Positions 10,764 through 18,572 of a DNA stretch of 57,106 bases are shown here, piece after piece. Source of the DNA: Pradoshia eiseniae (GTDB lineage Bacteria > Bacillota > Bacilli > Bacillales > Pradoshiaceae); assembly GCF_002946355.1 (NCBI RefSeq), contig NZ_PKOZ01000014.1, positions 1 to 57,106 on the forward strand, written 5' to 3'. The notes under the pieces were generated by a model. It was not told the origin of the DNA and did not search any database. It saw nothing but the letters and a program-made list of their open reading frames with translations. The position numbers and the translations under genes were made by a program. Each line of letters opens with the position of its first letter. The first letter of the stretch is position 1.

Positions 10764-10796
10764 GAAAAAGGCAAAGCGTTGAGCTTTGCCTTTTCG
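10764..10796 (-). terminator. adh terminator
   Basis: On the minus strand the hairpin AAAGGCAAAGC/GCTTTGCCTTT is followed by T residues. Confidence 0.85.
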
Positions 10797-10822
10797 TTAA
10801 AATCTATCTACGATTGATATGA

Positions 10823-11839
10823 TTAGTTAGTGAAATCGATAACCATACGGCCTGTGATTTTACCCTCTTCCATTTCCTCGAAGATATCATTGATTTCCTC
10901 TAGTTTGCGCAATGCTACTTTAGGAACTACTTTTCCTTCAGCTGCAAATTGGAATGCCTCAGCCAAGTCTTGACGAGTACCTACTAAAGACCCGATTACT
11001 TGGATTCCGTCTAATACGAGACGAGGAATGTCTAGATCCATTTTTTCAACAGGTAAGCCAACAGCTACTACGCGAGCGCCAGCTTTTACGACATCGATAG
11101 CTTGGTTGAAAGGAGTTTTTGCTACAGAAGTGATAACTGTTGCATCTAAGCCTTTACCGCCAGTTACTTCTTTTGCTTTTGCGATTGGGTCCTCATTTAA
11201 GCAGTTGACAACGACGTCAGCGCCAACTTCTTTTGCGAATGCTAATTTATCATCACTAATATCGAATGCTACGACTTTAGCGCCGAATACGTTTTTAGCG
11301 TATTGGACAGCAAGGTTACCTAAGCCGCCGACACCGAAAATACCAATCCATTGCCCTGGACGTACTTGAGTTTCCTTTACCGCCTTGTAAGTTGTTACAC
11401 CTGCACAAGTTACGGAAGAAGCTGCAGCAGGGCAGAGGCCTTCTGGTACTTTTACAGCATAGTCAGCTGTTACGATAACTTGTTCTGCCATCGCTCCATC
11501 AACAGAGTATCCTGCATTTTTCACGTCGCGGCAAAGTGTTTCGCGGCCTGATGTGCAATATTCACAGTGTCCGCAGCTTTCAAACATCCAAGCGATAGAA
11601 ACGCGATCCCCGATTTTTAAGGAAGTAACGCCTTCTGCTACCTCAATAACTTTACCGATTCCTTCGTGGCCCAAAACTACACCTGTTACATCACCGAAAT
11701 CGGCATTTTTAACGTGCAAGTCTGTATGGCAAACACCGCAATATTCTGTTTGCACCAAAGCTTCACCGTATTTTAAAGGGCGAAGTTGTTTTTCTTCAAC
11801 GCTTACTTTTTTGTCTTTTGTTACTACTGCTGCTTTCAT
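10823..11839 (-). CDS. adhP: Zinc-dependent alcohol dehydrogenase (AdhP/AdhA type)
   Basis: This 338-residue medium-chain dehydrogenase interconverts primary alcohols and aldehydes with NAD(H). Catalytic zinc ligands are Cys37 (CGVCHTD) and His59-Glu60 (GHEG), together with the later VTCAGVTTY cysteine. The structural zinc is held by Cys89, 92, 95 and 103. The Rossmann motif GVGGLGNLA is near residue 170. It closely resembles the thermostable ADH of Geobacillus and AdhP-type enzymes. It is monocistronic. A Rex-like operator overlaps its ribosome-binding site, suggesting control by NADH/NAD+ ratio and a role in fermentative NAD+ regeneration. Confidence 0.93.
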   Translation of the reverse strand: MKAAVVTKDKKVSVEEKQLRPLKYGEALVQTEYCGVCHTDLHVKNADFGDVTGVVLGHEGIGKVIEVAEGVTSLKIGDRVSIAWMFESCGHCEYCTSGRETLCRDVKNAGYSVDGAMAEQVIVTADYAVKVPEGLCPAAASSVTCAGVTTYKAVKETQVRPGQWIGIFGVGGLGNLAVQYAKNVFGAKVVAFDISDDKLAFAKEVGADVVVNCLNEDPIAKAKEVTGGKGLDATVITSVAKTPFNQAIDVVKAGARVVAVGLPVEKMDLDIPRLVLDGIQVIGSLVGTRQDLAEAFQFAAEGKVVPKVALRKLEEINDIFEEMEEGKITGRMVIDFTN

Positions 11840-11843
11840 AAGT

Positions 11844-11861
11844 TTGTGACTCCTTTCACAA
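11844..11861. promoter_or_regulatory. Rex-like operator overlapping the adh ribosome-binding site
   Basis: The plus-strand reading is TTGTGAC-TCCT-TTCACAA, with 13 of 14 half-site positions matching the Rex consensus. On the coding strand the same bases contain the AAAGGAG ribosome-binding site, five bases upstream of the ATG. A bound protein here would block elongation or the promoter-proximal transcript. Confidence 0.65.
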
Positions 11862-12174
11862 ATGGAAGTAAAATTAAAAAGAACTAAAAGCGTTCTCGCA
11901 AATCTATTATCTGTTATCTATTTTACATTTTCAACAAGATATTTCTGTAAATTATAAAATAAAATTAAATTTAGCAAAGATACATTATTATGTTTATTTC
12001 ATGATTAATTCGAAGGAGAACCTTTTTTTTGTAAGGGGTAGAAGCACGAATATTATGGTCTTTCAATCATCTAAGACAATATAAAACGATTTGTAAATTT
12101 TTATGTAATAGACATCTCTAAGGAGATTATTGATGGTATACTAGCGGGAAGAAGTAATAAAGAGGAGTCAATTC
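11862..12174. other. Divergent intergenic region adh / yhhN-like gene
   Basis: The region is AT-rich and must hold the two divergent promoters. A TATACT at about 12136 is a plausible -10 for the rightward gene. I see no other structure beyond the Rex-like site listed separately. Confidence 0.4.
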
Positions 12175-12822
12175 ATGAAGTTAAAGTACCTATCCATTCT
12201 CATTTTATTAATGAGTATTATTTATATTTTTTTCATCCCCTCTGAACCTTTCGCGCTTAAAATACTGTTTAAGCTCATTCCGATGTGGCTGATTATCTAT
12301 TTTGCCTTTATCCAAAAAACAGAGGGGGTTCGGCAAAATAAAGGTCTTATCCTTTTCGGCCTGTTTTTTTGCATGCTAGGTGATGGATTGCTTCATTGGT
12401 TTGTGATTGGCCTAAGCTGTTTTCTTATTGGGCATATCATTTATACGTTTGGATTCTTTAAGCAATGGTCCTTTTCTAAACTCCGCTGTTTATCCATTCT
12501 GCCGCTTTTTGTATTTGATTTATTCATGGGTAAGAAACTAGTAACTTCCCTTCAGTTGTCTGGAGAGGAAGAATTAATTGTGCCGGTGCTTTTCTATATT
12601 GGTGCAATTTCTATCATGGCTTGGGCTGCCTTTATGACAGGCAATTTGTATGCGATTATTGGCAGTTTGCTATTCGTCATTTCTGATACGATCTTATCGT
12701 GGAATATGTTCATCTCAGATGTACCTTATTCACATTTCTTGATTATGGCAACCTATTATTCTGCCCAATATTGCATTGCCTCGAGTATTAGAACGACGTC
12801 CATGCAATCGGGAATTGGTTGA
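12175..12822 (+). CDS. YhhN/TMEM86-family membrane protein
   Basis: This 215-residue protein has about eight hydrophobic segments. The family pattern is visible: an early FKLIPMWLIIY, then LGDGLLHW, GHIIYTFGFF, a late GSLLFVISDTILSWNMF, and MATYYSAQYCIASS at the C-terminus. YhhN/TMEM86 proteins include vertebrate lysoplasmalogenase. The bacterial role is not established. The gene is monocistronic with its own terminator. Confidence 0.75.
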   Translation: MKLKYLSILILLMSIIYIFFIPSEPFALKILFKLIPMWLIIYFAFIQKTEGVRQNKGLILFGLFFCMLGDGLLHWFVIGLSCFLIGHIIYTFGFFKQWSFSKLRCLSILPLFVFDLFMGKKLVTSLQLSGEEELIVPVLFYIGAISIMAWAAFMTGNLYAIIGSLLFVISDTILSWNMFISDVPYSHFLIMATYYSAQYCIASSIRTTSMQSGIG

Positions 12823-12890
12823 ATGTAGATCCTCATAAGCAAGTTCATATTCGTTATGATAATAATTATTGAAGAATAATAGAAGTCTCT

Positions 12891-12930
12891 CGTAAGTTTC
12901 ATGAACTTGTGTGAGGCTTCTATTTTATTT
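12891..12930 (+). terminator. Terminator after the YhhN-family gene
   Basis: The imperfect hairpin AGAAGTCTC...AAGTT/AACTT...GAGGCTTCT is followed by a T-rich tract. Confidence 0.7.
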
Positions 12931-13092
12931 TGAGGTTGTACATTCCTGTACTTGGAATTAAAGAGGGGCAAAACAGGTTAGGGTGCTAAGATCTGGAATA
13001 GCTTTATAACAGAGGTGTCCTCTTTAGTCCAAATGATTCACCTATCACTCCACGGAAAGTGATTTACTATATTATCTGTTTATGCTAGATTT

Positions 13093-13215
13093 TTTAGAGA
13101 AGCAATATAAGTCAAAAATTTTTGGCAAGAAAGCACTTTCATAAAATGCTTTTTGTTTTTTAGTATACTAGTATAATAATAGGTGTTCCGATATGAGTCC
13201 CTTTGGAACACTGAC
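13093..13215 (+). promoter_or_regulatory. Promoter/leader of the first AraC gene, conserved in the second copy
   Basis: The sequence AGTCAAAAATTTTT, then CACTTTCATA, then a TATACTAGTATAAT -10 region (to about 13172), recurs in the same order upstream of the second AraC gene (about 15945-16015). Downstream, GTGTTCC...GGAACAC forms an inverted repeat in the leader (13181-13210), with a weaker counterpart in copy two. Conservation outside the coding sequence suggests shared regulation. Confidence 0.55.
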
Positions 13216-13235
13216 TTCCGGGAGTGTGAGCAACA

Positions 13236-14174
13236 GTGAATAAATGGACAAAGAATATGTATCAACCAAAAGTATTGGATGAATCCATATTGGCCTTTTA
13301 TCGTCTTCAAGGAATGAATGCGGATACGAGTGAGTTTAATCAATTTGAATCACACAGTACATGTGAAATTTTTGTCCTTGAGGAAGGAGATTGTAAATAT
13401 TTCATTCAAGACCAAGTATATGAGCTGCAGCCTGGGGATATCCTTCTTTTGGATGGATTGACTTTACATAAGTCAGGTCCGATATCTCCGGATACATATA
13501 TCAGGAGTATGGTTCATTTTTCACCAGTCTGGCTGAAAAAAATGTTGCTTGTATTGGGAATGCCGAGTCTTTTGGATCCCTTCCAAAAGCTGAATAATTG
13601 CATCCTGCGGACTGGATTTGATGCCTCGGGTCATTATGTGGCTGAGAAGATTAAATGGATCGCTGAGCAGTTAGAGGCTATTGACCAGGAATTCAAAAGT
13701 ACCGGAAAAATAAATGTCTTGTTGGAAACCGAAGTGAAAATCGAGTTTCTCCAATTATTAGTGAAGATTTATAAAATGAGCGAATGTGAACAAATGCGTG
13801 TTGAACAGAAGAAAACGGAAAAGAAGCAGCATGCTGAGAATATTGCCTCTTGGATTAATCAGCATTATTGCGAAAAAGTGAGTTTGGAACGTCTGGCCAA
13901 AGAATTGAACTTAAATAAATACTATCTCTCTCATGTTTTTAAAGAGGTTACCGGTTATACGGTTATGCAATATGTGATGGAATGCAGACTGATTCAGGTA
14001 AAGTATTTATTGGAAATGAAGCTTGATCAATCGCTGGAGGATATTTTTCTGTCAACTGGATTTGAAAGCGCTGCACATTTCAGCCGTTTTTTTAAAGCAA
14101 GAATTGGAATGACACCAACTAGTTATCGGAAAATGAAAGGAAGAAAAACTGCAAGTTATTATGCTCAACATTGA
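13236..14174 (+). CDS. AraC-family regulator, copy 1
   Basis: This 312-residue protein has an N-terminal cupin-type sugar-sensing domain (ESHSTCEIFVLEEGDCKYFI, LQPGDILLLDG, about residues 25-110). The C-terminal AraC DNA-binding domain has two helix-turn-helix units (about residues 205-305, with SLERLAKELNLNKYYLSHVFKEVTGYT and the FESAAHFSRFFKARIGMTP signature). Translation starts at GTG 13236 with a GGGAGTGTGAG site. It lies directly upstream of a GPH symporter gene and is closely similar along its length to the regulator at 16066. The stop codon lies inside the first palindrome of the operator set, which hints at control of the downstream symporter. Confidence 0.88.
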   Translation: MNKWTKNMYQPKVLDESILAFYRLQGMNADTSEFNQFESHSTCEIFVLEEGDCKYFIQDQVYELQPGDILLLDGLTLHKSGPISPDTYIRSMVHFSPVWLKKMLLVLGMPSLLDPFQKLNNCILRTGFDASGHYVAEKIKWIAEQLEAIDQEFKSTGKINVLLETEVKIEFLQLLVKIYKMSECEQMRVEQKKTEKKQHAENIASWINQHYCEKVSLERLAKELNLNKYYLSHVFKEVTGYTVMQYVMECRLIQVKYLLEMKLDQSLEDIFLSTGFESAAHFSRFFKARIGMTPTSYRKMKGRKTASYYAQH

Positions 14175-14177
14175 GCA
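14162..14177. promoter_or_regulatory. Palindrome TGCTCA-N4-TGAGCA, site 1
   Basis: TGCTCA-ACAT-TGAGCA overlaps the stop codon of the first AraC gene. It is one of five identical-arm sites in the two regulator-symporter gaps. Confidence 0.75.
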
Positions 14178-14244
14178 ATTTAAACTACTTGTTTAAAAGC
14201 AATCATATTCATGATGAAAATTAGAATTAGTTAATAACCACATT

Positions 14245-14260
14245 TGCTCATTATTGAGCA
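14245..14260. promoter_or_regulatory. Palindrome TGCTCA-N4-TGAGCA, site 2
   Basis: TGCTCA-TTAT-TGAGCA has identical arms and lies 83 bases after site 1 in the gap upstream of the first symporter gene. Confidence 0.8.
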
Positions 14261-14332
14261 TGAATTACACTTCTGAAACAGGCAAAACAATCTTCTTATT
14301 TTGAAGAAAAGAAAAGTAAGTTTGGTTAATTA

Positions 14333-14348
14333 TGCTCAATAATGAGCA
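14333..14348. promoter_or_regulatory. Palindrome TGCTCA-N4-TGAGCA, site 3
   Basis: TGCTCA-ATAA-TGAGCA lies 88 bases after site 2 and 36 bases upstream of the symporter start. The 83 and 88 base spacings are close to eight helical turns, which would allow looping. Confidence 0.8.
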
Positions 14349-14384
14349 AAGTTATAAATGATTGTGTCAAGGAGGAATTATGTA

Positions 14385-15794
14385 ATGAGTATGAGAGAAC
14401 CAGTACTCCAACAGGAGGAACAAAGTCAATCTAATACGGTACGACCGTTTGGATGGCGTGATAAATTTGGTTATTTGCTTGGTGATTTTGGGAATGACTT
14501 CTTCTTCATTCTTACAAGCTCGTTCCTAATGGTATTTTACACAGATATCTTCCATATCAGCGCTGCAACAGTAGGTGTGCTATTCATGATTGCCCGCTTA
14601 TGGGATGCGTTTGCAGACGTAGCTTGGGGCCGTTTCATTGATACGCGTCCAGCAACGAAGAATGGGAAGTTTAAGCCTTGGATTTTCCGCATGTCCTTCC
14701 CGCTCGTTATTACAGGTGTGTTAATGTTCACGACAATTCCAGGTATGTCAGATGGCTTCTACCTAGCTTGGGCTTTTGTAACATATATTATCTGGGGTAC
14801 TTTATACAGTACGGTTAACATTCCTTATGGTTCAATGGCTTCTGTTATTTCAGCCGATCCGGTTGAACGTACAACACTTTCTACATGGCGCACAATCGGT
14901 GCATCATTGGCAGGTCTTCTTATCGGTGTTTTAGGACCAATGATTGTATTCGTAGACAATAAAATCAGCGCAGACCGCATGTTCATGACAGCTCTTGTCT
15001 TTGGCGTATTGGCTATCGCTTGTTACATGGGCTGCTATAAACTTACAACTGAGCGTATTCAAGTACCAGCAAAAGAAATTGAGAAGGGCGCTTTCCTTCG
15101 TTCAATCAAAAGCCTAGTGAAAAACAAACCGTTCCTTTGGATCTTAGGGGCTTCCCTAATGATCATGGTGACACAATTCATTACTCAAGCGGTTAACACA
15201 TATCTATTCAAAGATTATTTCAGCAATGCATCAGCTTTAAGTCTAGTTTCACTGATTCAAATGGCATCCATGTTCATTACTGTTCCATTAGTAAAACCAT
15301 TGGTTGCGAAATTCGGTAAAAAAGAAGTATCTGTTGTTGGGGTAGGAGCAGCAGCTGTGATTTTTACCCTATTGTTCTTCCTGAAAGAATTAACCGTAAT
15401 GCCATTTATCTTTACAATGGCCTTAGGTATGGTTGGTATGGGCTTCTATAGCTTTGTAAACTGGGCATTCATCTCAGACGTTATCGATTACCATGAATAC
15501 CTAACATCCTTGCGTGAAGATGCAACTGTTTATTCTATCGTTTCCATGTCCAGAAAAGTAGGACAAGCATTAGCTGGCGGTATTGGAGGCTTTGCCATCG
15601 CAGCTGTAGGCTATAATGCAGCGCTTGGAACGCAACCGCAGGAAGTACTTGATGGTATTCATATGCTAGGTACATTAGTGCCAGGAATCCTTTATGGTAT
15701 CGTTGCTCTTCTCTTATTCTTGTATCCATTAAATAAGAAAAGAACAAACCAGCTTGCCTTGGATCTAGCGGCAAAAAGGGAATTAAATAAATAA
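14385..15794 (+). CDS. GPH-family sugar:cation symporter, copy 1
   Basis: This 469-residue protein has about 12 membrane segments and belongs to the glycoside-pentoside-hexuronide symporters (MelB-like). The cation/sugar site region AFADVAWGRFIDTRPAT...GKFKPW matches the family's conserved Asp-Arg-Lys motif. It imports a sugar or glycoside with H+ or Na+, and the substrate cannot be read from sequence. I chose ATG 14385 with an AAGGAGG site nine bases upstream. It has its own terminator and a close paralogue at 17081. Confidence 0.88.
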   Translation: MSMREPVLQQEEQSQSNTVRPFGWRDKFGYLLGDFGNDFFFILTSSFLMVFYTDIFHISAATVGVLFMIARLWDAFADVAWGRFIDTRPATKNGKFKPWIFRMSFPLVITGVLMFTTIPGMSDGFYLAWAFVTYIIWGTLYSTVNIPYGSMASVISADPVERTTLSTWRTIGASLAGLLIGVLGPMIVFVDNKISADRMFMTALVFGVLAIACYMGCYKLTTERIQVPAKEIEKGAFLRSIKSLVKNKPFLWILGASLMIMVTQFITQAVNTYLFKDYFSNASALSLVSLIQMASMFITVPLVKPLVAKFGKKEVSVVGVGAAAVIFTLLFFLKELTVMPFIFTMALGMVGMGFYSFVNWAFISDVIDYHEYLTSLREDATVYSIVSMSRKVGQALAGGIGGFAIAAVGYNAALGTQPQEVLDGIHMLGTLVPGILYGIVALLLFLYPLNKKRTNQLALDLAAKRELNK

Positions 15795-15852
15795 GATACG
15801 GGACTAAATAGGCATTTGATTAAAGCCTAAAAGCCTCAATAATTGATTATAG

Positions 15853-15895
15853 GAGCTTTAAAAAGTACATCGGACTTTTTAAAGCTTCTTTATTT
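15853..15895 (+). terminator. Terminator of the first symporter gene
   Basis: The long perfect stem AGCTTTAAAAAGT/ACTTTTTAAAGCT is followed by TCTTTATTT. Confidence 0.85.
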
Positions 15896-16065
15896 ATGTC
15901 TGTATTTCTTTGACTTAAATGTGCATCTGTCGAAAGCAATTTGAGTCAAAATTTTTGCGGAAAATAAACACTTTCATATAATGTTTTTTCACCCTTGGTA
16001 TACTAGTATAATAGTATGTGTTTTAGAGCAGTTTCTTTAGGACACAACTTCAGGAGTGAAAAGAA

Positions 16066-16989
16066 GTGCCAATTCAATCGAGTTTTTTTCATCAACCAAA
16101 AGTGCTGGATGAATCGATTATCGCTTATCACCGTCTTCAAGGTGTGAATGAAAACATGTCTGGGTGTAATGAGTTTGAATCACACATTACACACGAGATT
16201 TATTTTTTTGAAGAGGGCGAGTGTCAGTATTTAATAGAAAATAGGATTTATGAATTAGAACCAGGAGATATCATTCTGTTAGATGGTTTGACCTTACACA
16301 AGTCAAATACCTTGTCTCCTGATACTTATGTGAGAAGTGTGATTCATTTTTCACCAGCTTGGTTGGAATCTATGTTGCCTATAGTAGGTATACCAAATCT
16401 GTTGGATCCTTTTCAAAAGCTGAACAACTGCATTCTGCGGACAAAGTTAGATGCCTCAGGTCAGTATGTAGCGAAGAAAATCAAGTGGATTTCCAAGCAG
16501 CTAGAAGCTATCGATCAAGAGTATCGACGTAATAGAAAAGTAAACGTCATATTAGAATCTGAATTGAAGCTTGAGTTTCTGCAACTGTTGCTGTATATCT
16601 ACAAAATGAGTGAATGTGAATACTTAGGAATCAAACAGAAAAAATCAGAAAAGAAACAGCATGCTGAGAATATTGCTTCATGGATCAATCAACATTATTC
16701 CGAGAAAATCACTTTAGAGCGTATTGCAAAGGAATTGAATCTTAATAAATATTACGTATCCCATGTTTTCAAGGAAGTGACTGGATTTACGGTTATGCAA
16801 TATGTGATGGAATGCCGATTGATTCAGGTTAAATATTTATTGGAAATGAGACCTGATTTATCACTTGAAGAGATTTTCACTGCAACAGGATTTGAAAGCG
16901 GTGCCCATTTTAGCCGGTTTTTTAAGGACAAAATGGGGATGACGCCAACAAGTTATCGTAAAAAGAAATATAGGCAAAAGCTTGATTAA
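16066..16989 (+). CDS. AraC-family regulator, copy 2
   Basis: This 307-residue paralogue of the 13236 gene keeps the same layout: a cupin sensor domain (THEIYFFEEGECQYLI, LEPGDIILLDGLTLHKS) and two helix-turn-helix units at the C-terminus (TLERIAKELNLNKYYVSHVFKEVTGFT, FESGAHFSRFFKDKMGMTP). Both helix-turn-helix regions are almost unchanged between copies, so both proteins probably recognise the same DNA site. The sensor domain differs more. It starts at GTG 16066 with an AGGAGTGA site. Confidence 0.88.
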   Translation: MPIQSSFFHQPKVLDESIIAYHRLQGVNENMSGCNEFESHITHEIYFFEEGECQYLIENRIYELEPGDIILLDGLTLHKSNTLSPDTYVRSVIHFSPAWLESMLPIVGIPNLLDPFQKLNNCILRTKLDASGQYVAKKIKWISKQLEAIDQEYRRNRKVNVILESELKLEFLQLLLYIYKMSECEYLGIKQKKSEKKQHAENIASWINQHYSEKITLERIAKELNLNKYYVSHVFKEVTGFTVMQYVMECRLIQVKYLLEMRPDLSLEEIFTATGFESGAHFSRFFKDKMGMTPTSYRKKKYRQKLD

Positions 16990-16992
16990 TCA

Positions 16993-17008
16993 TGCTCAAT
17001 AATGAGCA
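16993..17008. promoter_or_regulatory. Palindrome TGCTCA-N4-TGAGCA, site 4
   Basis: TGCTCA-ATAA-TGAGCA lies four bases after the stop of the second AraC gene and is identical to site 3. Confidence 0.8.
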
Positions 17009-17026
17009 ATTATATTCATGGGTATT

Positions 17027-17042
17027 TGCTCATAATTGAGCA
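17027..17042. promoter_or_regulatory. Palindrome TGCTCA-N4-TGAGCA, site 5
   Basis: TGCTCA-TAAT-TGAGCA lies 34 bases after site 4 and 38 bases before the second symporter start. Confidence 0.8.
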
Positions 17043-17080
17043 ATATATAATTTTTGAATTTTAAGGAGGACAACTCAAAA

Positions 17081-18481
17081 ATGAGTATGAGAGAACCAGT
17101 TTTCTCGCAAGAGGAACAAGGTAGTGCTAATACAGTGCGACCATTCGGAATAAGGGATAAAGTGGGTTACTTGTTAGGTGATTTCGGTAACGACTTTTTC
17201 TTCTTGCTCACTAGTGCATTCTTGATGGTATTCTACACAGATATTTTCCATATCAGTGCAGCAACAGTCGGGGTATTATTTATGGCTGCTCGACTATGGG
17301 ATGCATTTGCGGACGTAGCTTGGGGTCGTTTTATTGATACTCGACCAGCAACAAAGCACGGTAAATTCAAGCCTTGGATTTTACGTATGTCATTCCCATT
17401 AGTATTTACAGGCGTGTTAATGTTCACGACAATTCCTGGCATGTCAGATGGATTCTATCTAGCTTGGGCATTTGTTACGTATATCGTTTGGGGTACATTG
17501 TACAGTACAGTTAACATCCCTTATGGATCAATGGCTTCTGTAATGACAGCAGATCCAGTTGAGAGAACAACATTATCAACATGGAGAACTTTTGGTGCAT
17601 CATTAGCAGGTCTTATCATCAACGTTCTTGGACCAGTTATCGTATTCGTAGACAACAAAATTAGTGCAGATCGCATGTTCATGACTGCCTGCATCTTCGG
17701 TGTATTGGCAATGGCTTGCTACATCGGATGCTACAAGCTTTCAACTGAACGTATCGCAGTACCAACAAAAGAAGTAGAGAAGGGCGCTTTCCTTCGTTCA
17801 ATGAAGAGCCTAGTGAAAAATAAACCATTCTTATGGCTATTAGCTGCATCACTTATGGCTATGTTAACGCAATTCGTGATTTCCGCTGTTAACACATATT
17901 TGTTTAAAGATTACTTTAGTAATGCAGCTGCTTTAAGTCTAATGGGACTAGTACAAATGGCCGCTACATTTATCGCTTTCCCTCTAGTGAAACCGTTAGT
18001 TGCGAAGTTTGGTAAGAAAGAAGTTTCAATAGCGGGTATGACTATCGCATCCGCTATGTACATTGGATTATTCTTCTTAAAGGGTATTGGAACTATGCCG
18101 TTCATTATTCTCGCGGCAATCGCTTTATTCGGTACAGGTTTCTATGGCTTCGTAACATGGGCGTTCATTTCAGATGTTATTGACTATCACGAGCTTCAAA
18201 CTTCACTACGTGAAGACGCAACTGTTTACTCTGTCATTTCGATGTCAAGAAAAGTAGGACAAGCAGTAGCAGGAGGTATCGGTGGTGTGGCAATCGCTGC
18301 CGTTGGCTATGATGCTGCGCTAGGACAGCAAACTAAAGAAGTATTAGACGGCATTTACATGCTAGGTACATTAGTGCCAGGTATCTTCTATGGAATCATT
18401 GCACTCCTATTATTCATGTATCCTTTAAACAAGCAAAAAACAATTCAATTAAGTAAAGATTTAGAAGCGAAAAGAAATTAA
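17081..18481 (+). CDS. GPH-family sugar:cation symporter, copy 2
   Basis: This 466-residue, 12-segment protein is highly similar to the symporter at 14385 through its whole length, including the start MSMREPV and the motif AFADVAWGRFIDTRPATKHGKFKPW. I chose ATG 17081 with an AAGGAGG site. A terminator separates it from the GH3 glycosidase gene, but the order symporter then glycosidase suggests uptake followed by cytoplasmic hydrolysis of one glycoside. Confidence 0.88.
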   Translation: MSMREPVFSQEEQGSANTVRPFGIRDKVGYLLGDFGNDFFFLLTSAFLMVFYTDIFHISAATVGVLFMAARLWDAFADVAWGRFIDTRPATKHGKFKPWILRMSFPLVFTGVLMFTTIPGMSDGFYLAWAFVTYIVWGTLYSTVNIPYGSMASVMTADPVERTTLSTWRTFGASLAGLIINVLGPVIVFVDNKISADRMFMTACIFGVLAMACYIGCYKLSTERIAVPTKEVEKGAFLRSMKSLVKNKPFLWLLAASLMAMLTQFVISAVNTYLFKDYFSNAAALSLMGLVQMAATFIAFPLVKPLVAKFGKKEVSIAGMTIASAMYIGLFFLKGIGTMPFIILAAIALFGTGFYGFVTWAFISDVIDYHELQTSLREDATVYSVISMSRKVGQAVAGGIGGVAIAAVGYDAALGQQTKEVLDGIYMLGTLVPGIFYGIIALLLFMYPLNKQKTIQLSKDLEAKRN

Positions 18482-18508
18482 TTAAGTGAATCATCAAATA
18501 TAAACAGT

Positions 18509-18556
18509 TGACCTGAATAATGCATTCGTATTACTCAGGTCATTCCGAATTTTTAT
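18509..18556 (+). terminator. Terminator-like hairpin after the second symporter gene
   Basis: TGACCTGA pairs with TCAGGTCA, with further pairing inside (AATAAT/ATTA), followed by a T-rich tract that ends just before the ribosome-binding site of the GH3 gene. Partial read-through would couple the genes. Confidence 0.7.
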
Positions 18557-18572
18557 TGTGGAGGTTCCAATA

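Noticed and set aside
13128-13142. Catabolite-response (CcpA) site upstream of the AraC genes
   Set aside because: The element ATGAAAGTGCTTTC resembles a cre site but lacks the central CG, and the counterpart in copy two is weaker still.
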